From Carallia brachiata (lineage: Eukaryota > Streptophyta > Magnoliopsida > Malpighiales > Rhizophoraceae), in the NCBI GenBank assembly GCA_021464245.1, contig JADCRB010000163.1, positions 248,001-312,000 on the forward strand: a DNA stretch of 64,000 nt, in the 5' to 3' direction. Below, in pieces: positions 44,390 through 55,300 of this stretch; positions within the stretch are counted from its first letter, which is position 1, and each line of letters begins with the position of its first letter. Below the pieces are notes generated by a model. The model searched no databases and had not been told where the DNA came from. It saw only the letters and a list, made by a program, of their open reading frames with translations. A program made the translations under genes and the position numbers.

Positions 44390-46431
44390 GGCGCTCAAAA
44401 CTATTTTCTATGATAGCAACTTTGGTTAAAAAATTAATGTTCTAGAAACATGGGCTCAATGAAATAGAAGGAGACAAAAACGAGCAGAACAAAAAATAGA
44501 ACGGCCAGTTGTTATTATTGTTGTCGTTGTTGATGATGTGATAAAACATTTAACGAAATCATATAGCTGCCATGAAATTAGTCTTCGTTACATGGATATG
44601 GAAAATTTAATACGCGACTGACTCATGCTTTTATTGCTGTGTATACTGAAGGTATTTTGTAATTTTATTTTATTTTTTTAATAAAATTAACTTATAATTT
44701 ACAGTGTTTAAATATTATTTTTAATTTTTTTAAATAGACCACATTTATTATATGATGTAAAATTATGAGTAAGTTATACTCACTTAAAAAAAAGAATCAA
44801 AATAGAAATCTTTATATCTTAATTGCTTTTCACATATTTTTTTATTTTCCTTTTTAATTGCAATCATGCATAAAAATATTAAAAATGTGAACTAATAATT
44901 TTAGTAATGTAATATGTGAGCATGCATCTGTCTTGCATAAGTTTACTTGTGACCTGCATCCATCTAACATTTTTATATTTTGAAAAACTTGTAACATTAT
45001 TCTCAAGTATATGAGTATAAATGTAAGGGAGATTGTTTGCACTGTGAGCATTAAATCAAAGGCATGGATTTTGTTTTAAAAGCGTTGGGCCACGGGCCAT
45101 AGAAACGGCAAAATCAGCTTTATTTTAAGACCAACGCAATAAGCAAAATCCATCGCATTTGCAAACAAAGGGAAAGGTGGACATCGATTGTTACCTGAAA
45201 ATTGTTTACTTGTCCTTTTTTCTATCCTAACCTTCTAGAAGGATTCACGATTATGCCTAACTTTGTCCAAATATGCCACCATTAATCCCATTTCTAAAAT
45301 TTAGTAGCGAAGATACTCAAATTCAAGTCTCTAGTTCTTTAGCTTATGCTAATTGACAAAATCTCTTAAAATACAGGAAGGTATAACTTGTTATAAATTT
45401 TGTAGATCCATATATTATTATCAGGCTCAAGCCTTTACGAGTTAAAAAGAGTTAAAAAGTGTTAAAAGAGAAATTCATTTTATATTCATTTTTAATTTAT
45501 GAACTTCTTATTTTATTAAAATAACTCAAATCAATTTAACTAACAATCCACTAACTTTTTATTTCTTTCATTCTTTATATCTCCCACCGATATGGGATAT
45601 CCATCTCCAAAATAAACCGGTAATTTTTGTGAGTTATATGTCCAAATTTGCAGAGTAGGGGCACTCTCGCCCATGCTTAGCCTTTGATGGAATTTGCCGT
45701 CTGATCAGAGCTATATTCCCAAACAACACGACTTACAGTCTTTAAATGTTGCAGCAGCATACATACATGCTTGACAATTAGGTAAGGTGTAAAGGTCAGC
45801 ACGCTGCCCTAACAGCACAACTAAAAATAAAAATTTTTTAGCCTCCTATTTCACAAGTCAAATTTTTTTTTTTTTTAAAAAGGCGAATTTGTTGGGAGTG
45901 TTGGTTTTAAAATTGGGGAGTCCAGAATTTAGAGAGTATCATAAATAGGCTAAAAAAGCAAGCAATAATAACAGATCTTGACATCACTTCTTACCCAAAA
46001 TTTTAAAATATTAAGTTTTATGTCTTTGACAATTATGTTTTGCTTGCTTTTAGTTTTTCATATCTTTGTGGGACTCATGCGTGTTTCAACATTTCCCTCA
46101 AGTTTGTTGGTTTTAAACTGGCAAAAGAGCAAATAATACTAATAATGAGTTTTGATACTATTTTTTATTCAAAATCTTAAAACATTGAATTATTAGTGTT
46201 TACTACTCATATTTTACTTGTTTTTCATTTTCCTTATTCATGTAGGACTCATTACTCATATACTTGAATAGAAGCCAGTCTATACGGCTGGTTCATATAT
46301 CATGCTCGCCCCGAATAGAGCCCAAAAAAACACCGTACACTAAACCTAACCAGAAGTGCCCGGACACCAACAAAGTTCCAAATCAACACTCACCACTCAA
46401 TTAAAATACCGAACACATTAAGAAATCACAG
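44390..46431. other. intergenic region without a gene
   Basis: AT-rich, with repeated short motifs but no convincing frame, RNA or element end. The last about 150 bases before 46432 are C/A-rich and could be the 5' untranslated region of the split reading frame described next. Confidence 0.5.
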
Positions 46432-46585
46432 ATGGAAGGCACCACAAGTCATGGTACAATTGTAACGAGATTATACAACATGGCATCACTGCAAGCCCCT
46501 TTCCTGATTGATTACTTTGATGAAGTAAAGGTCTATGAAGGCGATGGTAACGAGTTTGTGGGGAAAGAGACTGACTTGTCACTTC

Positions 46586-46852
46586 TGATAAGGAGACAGC
46601 TGTACTAACCAAGATCACTCCACCAGTCAAGCATTTTCTAGCCAATAATTCTCCTACAATCAAGGAATTTATGCAGCATTAATCTCAAAGATTCTTTCCA
46701 GTATAATCTCTAGAATATATCTCTCATAATCTTTCCTTGTTTTATAGTTTCCTTCTTTAGTACATGTCTCGCTCTTGCTGCTACTGCAGTATATATGTAT
46801 TGTGAGACAAATAAATGAATCAAGCCTTTTTCACCATCTCGTTGATTTATTA
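46586..46852 (+). repeat. 5' LTR of the young copia element
   Basis: 267 bp, TGATAAGGAGACA to GTTGATTTATTA. Its 3' end is TA rather than the usual CA, and both LTR copies share this, so it is a property of the family. Confidence 0.92.
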
Positions 46853-46865
46853 TGGTATCAGAGCC
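46853..46865 (+). promoter_or_regulatory. primer binding site for reverse transcription (initiator Met-tRNA)
   Basis: TGGTATCAGAGCC, directly after the 5' LTR, complementary to the 3' end of plant initiator Met-tRNA. Confidence 0.85.
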
Positions 46866-46888
46866 ATTGTAGCTCCACCGAGCAAAAC

Positions 46889-48444
46889 ATGGCAGACCCC
46901 ACCGACTCTACAGATGGGCACATCACCCAAAACTAAAATCAAACAATCGTTTCAACCTCTATTCAAACAACTGGTCTTACCCAACCTTTTAACACCTTGA
47001 TAACCTTCAATGTAGCTTCACAACTCCCTTTTAAACTCACAGGTAATACTACTACTCTACTTGGAGGGCCCAACTCACCACCTTGTTTCATGGATATGAC
47101 CTGACGGGGTATATTGATGGATCACCCTTGTCCACCAGAAACCATTGTACAGAATGGTATAAGCATCGCCAATGCAGAACACAAGTTGTGGACTCGGCAA
47201 GACAGCCTTCTTCGTAATGCTATTATGTCCTCTGTTGATCCGACCATTGCTCCCATGGTTTCTGCAGCAACCACTGCCAAACAAGCTTGGGACATCCTAT
47301 CTACCACATATGCTAGCAAATCACAAACCAGAATCTATGGTTTACGAGGGACTTAGCGACGATCGTCAAAGACTCCAAATCTGTGGTAGAATATTTAAAA
47401 GAAATTCGAACCATTGCAGATGAACTTGCTATTGCCGGCTCTCCTATCAGTAACGATGAGCTGATAATCAAAGTCCTTAGTGGTCTTGGACCAGAGTACA
47501 AGGAAATTAGTGCAGCCATACGAGCTCGTGATACACCTGTCTCCTATGAAGAACTATTTTACAAACTCATCGATCATGAGATTTTCTTGAAACAAGCGGA
47601 AGGCAAGGGAGAAACAACAACTATCACAGCTCAATTTACTCAACGCAGCAACAATAATAATCGACCTCGTGGAGGCTATAACAACAACAGGCATGGTGGC
47701 CCAAATATTTTCAGCAGACCCTATTTTCCAGATTGTCGAAATCAATATGGGAATCACTGGCGTCCACCAACAAATCCACATGGCCGGGGAAGAGTGCAGT
47801 GCCAAATTTGCGAAAAATTCGGGCACACGGCCAGGGTGTGCAGGTCTCGCAACTCTACTCCACAAGCACATTTTTCAACCAGTGTCTCCTCTCCTCACAA
47901 TGGCAATTGGATTCTAGATTCGGGTGCCTCTCATCACATAACATCTGACTTGCAAAATCTTTCAGTTCATTCTGAATATAATGGAGGAGAAGATATCCTC
48001 ATTGGTGACGGTAATAATGTGCCTATTTCACACACAGGTTCCACTCGTCTTGCTACGTCTGCAGGTTCTTTTGCACTTAACAATGTTTTATGTGCTCCTC
48101 TTATCAAAAGAAATTTACTATCTGTCTCACAATTTTGTAAGACTAATCATACTTCTATTGAATTTTTTCCATCTTCCTTTGTTGTGAAGGATTTGAGCAC
48201 GGGAGCATCACTCGTTCGCGGCCAGAGTAATGGGAACCTGTACGAGTGGCCATCGTCAACGCCCCAGTCCTGTGCAGTTTCGGCCTTCAACACAAGTCCA
48301 CAGCCTTCTCTTTTTCTATGGCACCAACGATTAGGACACTTAAATAAAAGAACACTTTATCACATTTTAGATGCCCATCATCTTCCATTTCAAAATCATC
48401 ATCTTTCACCTCATAAACTGCTTGCCTTTGCAATAAAATCATAA
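46889..48444 (+). pseudogene. copia gag and protease, frame-broken
   Basis: The presumed gag ATG at 46889 meets a stop within 16 codons. Capsid sequence resumes at 47114 (LWTRQDSLLRNAIMSSVDPT) and shifts frame near 47350. It is then open from 47383 through a zinc knuckle (CQICEKFGHTARVC) and the protease active site (WILDSGASHHI), which is intact. The GAG-pre-integrase segment (LFLWHQRLGHLNKRTLYHIL) follows. The frame ends at 48442-48444, about 110 bases before the integrase frame begins. Confidence 0.85.
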
Positions 48445-48553
48445 ACTTCCATTTTCTATTTCTTCTTTACGTAGTTCCAAACCTCTTGAACTGATATACA
48501 CAGATGTATGGGGACCTGCACCCATCCACTCTTTTGATAACTATCGCTATTAT

Positions 48554-51217
48554 GTGATTTTTGTGGATCATTTCACCAAATATACATGGCTCTATCCCCT
48601 AAAACAAAAATCCAATGTAACCTCTGTTTTTTCCCGCTTCAAACTTTTGGTAGAAAAATATTTTCAGCACCCAATCACCACTGTTTATTCTGATGGTGGA
48701 GGTGAATACTTGGGATTGGATTCGTTTCTGTCAACACATGGCATTCAACACTTATATTCCCCTCCCTATACTCCAGAGCATGTTGGCTTGGCTGAACATC
48801 GTCATCGTCATATTATCGAAACAGCCTTAACTCTTCTTCACCATGCATCAATCCCACTAAAATACTGGACCTCTGCCTGTCAGACTGCTGTTTATCTCAT
48901 TAATCGAATGACAACACCCGCTCTTCGGAATAAGTCACCCTTTGAGGCCTTGTTTCACATAGCCCCCAATTACCGGACTCTTAAAGTTTATGGGTGTCTT
49001 TGTTATCCCTGGCTGAAACCATACACTCATCACAAGCTTCAACCAAAGTCCACACCGTGTGTTTTTCTGGGGTATTCCACTTCCCACCATTGCTATCAAT
49101 GTCTTGATCCCCAAACATCTCGTATTTACCTCTCCAGGCATGTAGTTTTCATTGAACACTCTTTTCCCTTTCAAACCTTCTCACTAAATGATTCTCGAGT
49201 TCAACCAAACAATATTTCCACATGGACCTCTACTACTCCAACAGATTACTCACTTCCCTCCCTTCCTCCCGTTGTTCCCATACCACCGTCTCCTACTTTG
49301 TCTACCTTGGACATATCTCCTCCTCCTCCAATACCAAACATGCCTGCTGCCGTGCCCACTACTGTGCCCATTACCACTGATCCATCTCTCTCGTTGACCC
49401 CGTCACCTTCCAGTTCTCCCACCTTGGCCACATCGAGTGATGCAGCGAGCCCCTCTCCTTCACCATCGGTAAGTCCTTCCCCTCCCCATCCCACTGGCAT
49501 TGTCACTCGTTCTAAAAATAATATTTTTAAACCTAAAGAAATCTTTGATTATCTTGCGGTTGCTGACCCTATTGAACCCTCCACTCTTCTTCAAGCCCAA
49601 AAACATCCTCAATGGCGTCAAGCTATGAATGAGGAGTTTGAAGCATTGCTTCGCAATCACACCTGGGACCTAGTTCCTGCTCACGAGTCACATAAGATTG
49701 TTGGGTGCAAATGGCTTTACAAGATCAAACGCAAGCCAAATGGGACCATTGACCGTTACAAGGCCCGCCTTGTTGCCAAGGGCTTCACTCAACGTCCAAG
49801 CATTGATTTTCATGCTACTTTCAGTCCAGTGATCAAGCCTACCACAGTCCGCTTGATTCTTTCTATTGCTGTCCAACATCAATGGCCTCTTCGCCAACTT
49901 GATGTCAACAACGCCTTCCTCCAAGGGTGTCTTGAAGAAGAAGTTTTCATGCAGCAACCTCCTGGGTTCACTCATCCACAGTTTCCCAATCATGTTTGCA
50001 AGCTTCGAAAGGCTATATATGGCCTCCGACAAGCTCCTCGGGCTTGGTATCATGAATTGAAAAAGTTTCTGCTCTCTTATGGCTTCCTCAATTCTCACTC
50101 GGACACTTCTCTCTTTATTCTCTCTCAAGGTTCTACTCTTCTCTACCTACTAGTGTACGTTGATGACATTATTGTCACTGGCAATCATTCTTCTGCGATC
50201 GATACAGTTATTCATGCTCTTGCTTCAAGGTTTTCTATCAAACATCTTGGGGATCTTAACTTCTTTCTTGGAGTTGAAGTTTTACGCACCTCGCAGGGTC
50301 TTATTCTTTCCCAACGCCGATATATATCTGATCTCCTTCACAAGACAAATATGCATGAAGCCAAAAGTACTTGCAGTCCGCTCTCCACAACCGAAAAACT
50401 ATCTCTTGATTGTGACTCTCCACCTACGGATCCAACTCAGTATCGTCAGGTCCTTGGGTCTCTTCAGTATCTCTCCATGACCAGACCAGATATCTCCTTT
50501 GCTGTTAATCGTTTGTCTCAATTCATGCATTGTCCCAAATCTCAACACTGGTCTGCTGCAAAACGGGTCCTCCAATATCTCAAGCACACCATTAATTATG
50601 GGCTACATATTCATTCCTCTTCTTCCTCTCTATCTCTCCATGCCTTTTCAGATGCTGATTGGGCTGGTGACTCTGATGATAGCACATCCACTACTGCCTA
50701 TGTTGTTTTTCTTGGAGCTAATCCTATTAGTTGGTCATCTAAGAAACAACGTACAGTAGCGCGTTCTTCCACGGAAGCGAAGTATCGTGCTGTTGCTGCT
50801 ACTGTTGCAGAAGTAAATTGGGTGCAAAATTTACTTCAGGAACTTCGATTCTCGCCCAATTCATCTCCTACCATTTACTGTGACAACATTGGCACTACCT
50901 ATCTCTCTCAAAATCCAGTGTTTCACAGTCGAATGAAGCACATCAAGGTGGATTTTCATTTTGTCCGTGAACAAGTGTCAGGAAAGCAACTTCGTATTGT
51001 TCATGTTCATTCTACTGATCAACTTGCTGATTCTCTTACCAAGCCTCTTAGCCGTCAGCAGCATGAACGACATCGCCTCAAGCTTGGCGTAATTGATGCT
51101 ACACCAATCTTGCGGGGGCATGATAAAGAGACATTTGTACTAACCAAGATCACTCCACCAGTCAAGCATTTTCCAGCCAATAATTCTCCTACAATCAAGG
51201 AATTTATGCAGCATTAA
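48554..51217 (+). CDS. copia integrase, reverse transcriptase and RNase H (element polyprotein part)
   Basis: An uninterrupted frame of 887 codons with no true start: its N-terminal end is cut off from the rest of the polyprotein by a frameshift. It encodes the integrase core (IFVDHFTKYTWLYPLKQKS, then VYSDGGGEYLG). A Ser/Pro/Thr-rich linker (about residues 215-320) follows, then reverse transcriptase with an intact YVDD box (LLVYVDDIIVTGN). RNase H (HAFSDADWAGDSDDSTST, ...RSSTEAKYRAVAA, ...IYCDNIGTTYLSQNPVFHSR) completes it. The last codons lie inside the 3' LTR and end at 51215-51217. All catalytic motifs I can check are present, so this enzyme part could still be functional if translated. 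Expression would depend on the 5' LTR. Confidence 0.9.
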   Translation: MIFVDHFTKYTWLYPLKQKSNVTSVFSRFKLLVEKYFQHPITTVYSDGGGEYLGLDSFLSTHGIQHLYSPPYTPEHVGLAEHRHRHIIETALTLLHHASIPLKYWTSACQTAVYLINRMTTPALRNKSPFEALFHIAPNYRTLKVYGCLCYPWLKPYTHHKLQPKSTPCVFLGYSTSHHCYQCLDPQTSRIYLSRHVVFIEHSFPFQTFSLNDSRVQPNNISTWTSTTPTDYSLPSLPPVVPIPPSPTLSTLDISPPPPIPNMPAAVPTTVPITTDPSLSLTPSPSSSPTLATSSDAASPSPSPSVSPSPPHPTGIVTRSKNNIFKPKEIFDYLAVADPIEPSTLLQAQKHPQWRQAMNEEFEALLRNHTWDLVPAHESHKIVGCKWLYKIKRKPNGTIDRYKARLVAKGFTQRPSIDFHATFSPVIKPTTVRLILSIAVQHQWPLRQLDVNNAFLQGCLEEEVFMQQPPGFTHPQFPNHVCKLRKAIYGLRQAPRAWYHELKKFLLSYGFLNSHSDTSLFILSQGSTLLYLLVYVDDIIVTGNHSSAIDTVIHALASRFSIKHLGDLNFFLGVEVLRTSQGLILSQRRYISDLLHKTNMHEAKSTCSPLSTTEKLSLDCDSPPTDPTQYRQVLGSLQYLSMTRPDISFAVNRLSQFMHCPKSQHWSAAKRVLQYLKHTINYGLHIHSSSSSLSLHAFSDADWAGDSDDSTSTTAYVVFLGANPISWSSKKQRTVARSSTEAKYRAVAATVAEVNWVQNLLQELRFSPNSSPTIYCDNIGTTYLSQNPVFHSRMKHIKVDFHFVREQVSGKQLRIVHVHSTDQLADSLTKPLSRQQHERHRLKLGVIDATPILRGHDKETFVLTKITPPVKHFPANNSPTIKEFMQH

Positions 51218-51387
51218 TCTCAAAGATTCTTTCCAGTATAATCTCTAGAATATATCTCTCATAATCTTTCCTTGTTTTATAGTTTCCTTCTTTAGTACAT
51301 GTCTCGCTCTTGCTGCTACTGCAGTATATATGTATTGTGAGACAAATGAATGAATCAAGCCTTTTTCACCATCTCGTTGATTTATTA
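51121..51387 (+). repeat. 3' LTR of the young copia element
   Basis: 267 bp, TGATAAAGAGACA to GTTGATTTATTA. Its first 97 bases also encode the C-terminus of the element polyprotein. Confidence 0.92.
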
Positions 51388-51475
51388 ACTTCATGGCATC
51401 ACTGAAGCTGAGGCACCACAAACCTTTTTGAGTTCCTGCCAATATTCATTGGCAGCCGCTGTTGGTTCTAATTGA

Positions 51476-52319
51476 TATATCAAATTTAATAATAAATTTT
51501 ATCATTAATAAAATATTAATTTTAAAATTTTGAAATTAAATAAATTCATATAATAAATTAGTAAGCGATATACCTGAACTTCTGCACATCAGAATAAGGA
51601 CTAGAGCTTCACCTTAACTTTATAACTGATTTTTCCTTCCCGACCTTTATTGTACTCACACGCTTTAAATGAAATTTTTGTGTGTCTGAAGGAAGAGAGA
51701 TGATCGGTTATATATATACACAATTTTAGTTTAATTTAGACATGTCCATCATTGCCTAAATTACGTTTGAGTTCATGGTCCTTAATTTACACAATAACGT
51801 ACAGATTGTCTTTCTGATTAAATGGGTCACTTTAATGATTTATTCCTTAACAATATTTTTCTTTGGGAACACTCCAAGTAAACCGATTAAGGTATATACA
51901 TTGTCCTTACTCAAAGAAAATAATTAATAAGGAATAATTCTAATATTATCCCATTTGGTCCGATTATAATCTATCACATTTGTCGTTATGCGCAAATCTT
52001 GATAATGACCAATCTCTTGTGATTCCATCATAATGTCATAATTTGATAAACTGTTCAGTGTGAGTTATGACAGTTATACTCTATTAGTTTATGATACTTT
52101 TTCCATATATCGCAACATTTGCAGTTCACCATATAAGGCTTACAAGGTATATATATAAAACAAAATTTCATAAAGGTTCACATTAATGTCTCATAAAGAC
52201 TTTTCTATTAAAATTGAAATTTTAGATGTGTACAATCATAAGGTAACAAAAAAACATAACATATATGAAAAGCATATAAATGAGCTCATAGTGTTGTTAC
52301 AAGTATAAAACATTAATTA
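51476..52319 (-). other. AT-rich stretch, probably the 3' LTR of the next copia element
   Basis: On the minus strand the end of the copia RNase H frame (near 52320) is followed by untranslated sequence. A polypurine-like CCAAATGGGA (about 51953-51962) and TATTAGAATTATTCC come next, which looks like a mutated LTR start (TGTTAGAATT). The matching 5' LTR is missing, so the LTR cannot be confirmed or its end set. Confidence 0.35.
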
Positions 52320-55300
52320 TCAATACAACCAAGTTCCGTATTAAGAATATGCCCTCCAAATGACTTTGATTGTAAACCTTTCGTTAATGGATCTGCAATT
52401 ATGAGATCCATATTATTATACTCAATAGATACTCTTTGTTTTTGAAGCTCTTCCTTAACGGAAAAATACTTTAATTCTATGTGCTTGGCACCTTTTGAGT
52501 ATTTGTCGTTCTTAGAGAAAAATATTGTTGCAGAATTATCACATTAAATTTTTAGTAATTTGGTAATGGTGTTGACAACTCCAAGTCCTGAAATAAAGTT
52601 CTACAGCCATAATGCATTAATAGTAGCCTCAAAACATGCCATAAATTCTACTCCATCCTGGATGAAGCAATGATAAATTGTCTCATACTCTTCCATGACA
52701 TTGCTACTTCAACTAACAAGAACAGATAATCAAAAGTGAACTTTCTGCTATCAAGGCATCCAGTAAAATCTAAATCCGAATATCCAATTATTTTTAAAAG
52801 ATTGGATTTTTTATACATAAGCATGCAGTTTTTTGTTCCTTGCAAGTACCTCATCATTTTCTGTGGAGCTTTCCAATCATCCATTCTAGGATTACTTTCA
52901 TATCTGCCCAATATTCCAATTGTGAAATTGATATCAGGTCTAGTGCAAGTTTGCAGATACATCAAGCTACCAATGACAGTGGCATATGAGATTGACTCAA
53001 TCGCTTTATGTTCAACATTTTCTTGGGACATTGCATGAAACTAAATTTGTCACCTTTTTATATGGGAGCAATCTTGGCGAACACTTATCCATGTTGAATC
53101 TCTCTAGAATTTCCTCAATATATCCTTTTTGAGACAATCCTAATATTCTTTGTGATCAGTCACAGAATATCTCTATTCTTATTATATAGGATGCCTCTCC
53201 CATATCTTTTATTTCAAAATTTTTCGTAAAAAAATGTTTAGTCTCACGCAATATACTCAAGTCGTTAACAGCAAGCAAAAGGTCGTCAACATATAGGACT
53301 AGAAAAATAAACTTACTCTCATTGATCTTTTGGTATATACACCAATCAACAGTGTTTTCTTTAAAACCAAAAAATATAATGATATCATTGAATTTAATAT
53401 ACCATTGTCAAGAAGCTTGTTTTAGTTTATATATTGACTTCATTAGTTTACACACTAACTGTTCATTTCTTTTTATGGAAAAACCCTCAAGTTGATCCAT
53501 ATAAACTTCCTCTTTGAGATTTTCATTAAGAAAAGCGGTTTTCACATCCATTTAATGCAACTCCAAATCATACTAGGCTACCAATTCCATAATTATCCTT
53601 AATGAATCTTTTTTCGAGACTAGACAAGAAGCCTCTGTATAGTCATGCCACTCTTTTAAGTATAACCCTTAACAACAAGTCTAATTTTATATCATTTGAT
53701 ATTGCCACTTGAATCGCATTTGGTCTTAAAGACCCACTTACAACCAACTCTCTTACAACCTTCTGCAATTCGATGAGATCCCAAACATTGTTCTTTTCTT
53801 TGGATTTCAACTCATCTTTCATGACATCAACCCACTTTTCAGATTCAGTACTTATTATGGCCTCTGAAAAAGAAACTAGATGCTTATTGATTCCAATATA
53901 AAATTTAGTTGCAAATAGACCACACAATCATTAGGAATAATTGATCTCTTTGTTTTTTTAGATCTTCTTAATGCTACTTTTTGTGGTTCAGGTGCATTTG
54001 CCATTGGTGGGTTAGTTTTTTCAGAGAGTGCTTCTTCACCCAAATGTCTTTCTATTTTTAGAATAACACTTGGTGTTGTAGTGAATGAAGGACCTGTTAT
54101 GGGTAAAGATAGGGATGTTCGTGGGTCTGGATTGGTCAGTTTTAGGCTATATCTGCATCCAATCCATTGATGGCGGATTGGACGATTCCCCATCTGCATC
54201 CAATTCGCCATCCTACCCAATTCGTCCAATAATGACGGATTAGATTGGACCGATTTTGACAGATTGTGTGCAATTAAAAGAAAAAATTTTTTTTTCTAAC
54301 TTCCAACAGGCAGCAAGCTTAATTTAAATAAAAGAAAATGTTCCAATTTTTGAAGACAACAAATTTAATGTAAATAAAAAAAAAAATCCAATTTCCTAAG
54401 ATAAAAAGCTTAAACATCATTGTTCCATAATGTTGTTCTATAGGCAGCATCCAAGCTCTGATTTAACATGCAAGCTCAAACCCGCATGCAAGCTATCTTT
54501 AGTGTGCAGAAGGAAACAACATGCAACAAACTTGATGATTTACTGTGAAACTTGTTCCAACAACACATTTGGTTTAGAATTCTAAACAAAATAATAACAA
54601 GACCTTTATTGAGGGTCTATTCAAGATGTTTCAACAAAAGAATTCTAAGAGCAGAGAAACCAACAACAAGCCACAAATAGATAGATGACATTGTAAGCAA
54701 AAAAGTTTAATGAAGGAAAAGTTTTAAGGGGCAACAATCGAATCGGGGGAAAGACAAGAAATAATCCTCCCTAACTCAAGATAATATATATATATATATA
54801 TGCAGCAGATTGGGTCCGATTGTGCGGATTGTAGACCTCAATCCATACCCAATTCGCCTTTGACAGATTGAAAAATTTTAAAGTTGCAACCAATCCAAAC
54901 CCTTGTAATTTGGGCGGATGCGGGTTCATGCGGGTCGGTTTCCGGTCGGTTTTGAACAGCCCTAGATAAAGGAACATTTACCCTAATTTCCTTTATTTTC
55001 ACATCTTGACGTTCATTACTGCCACTGACCTTGTTATTCTCAATGAATCTTACATTTTCAGTTTTTACAATTCTCAAACTATGGTTTGGGCAATAAATAT
55101 ATACCCTTTAAAGTTCTCTGGATAACCAATGAAATAACCACTGATCATTTGAGAGTCTAACTTCTTTTTATGTGAATTGTAAATCCTCGCTTTTGCTAGG
55201 TAACCCCAAATATGTAAATGTCTCAAACTAAGTTTCCTTCATGTCCATAGTTCAATAAGAGTACTTTAAACTATATTTATCAAATAGTTTGCAATTTTGA

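Larger units (their letters stand above)
46586..51387 (+). mobile_element. young Ty1/copia element (Ale/Retrofit-like), 4.8 kb
   Basis: Two 267-bp LTRs (46586-46852, 51121-51387) differ at five positions by eye. The flanking pentamer ACTTC at 46581-46585 and 51388-51392 is a perfect target duplication. A primer binding site TGGTATCAGAGCC (46853-46865) for initiator Met-tRNA abuts the 5' LTR. A polypurine tract GCGGGGGCA (51112-51120) abuts the 3' LTR. Integrase, reverse transcriptase and RNase H form one open frame, but gag and the junction to integrase are broken. The copy is thus recent yet not autonomous. The clade is inferred from reverse-transcriptase wording (LDVNNAFLQGCLEEEVFMQQ). Confidence 0.93.
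46432..51475 (+). pseudogene. uncharacterised small open reading frame split by a copia insertion
   Basis: An ATG at 46432 opens a frame that runs to the target site at 46585. It resumes in the same phase at 51393 and stops at 51473-51475. Without the copia element and one ACTTC copy it would encode 78 residues. The first part includes IDYFDEVKVYEGDGNEFVGK; the part after the insertion includes HGITEAEAPQTFLSSC. Composition is protein-like and acidic, unlike the AT-rich surroundings. An intron acceptor (AAATCACAG) directly precedes the ATG, so it could also be the last exon of a larger gene. I do not recognise the family. Confidence 0.4.

Noticed and set aside
46484..51408. Shared CATGGCATCACTG on both sides of the copia element as an alternative target duplication
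   Set aside because: It is not adjacent to the LTR ends, while ACTTC is exactly adjacent on both sides and keeps the split reading frame in phase.
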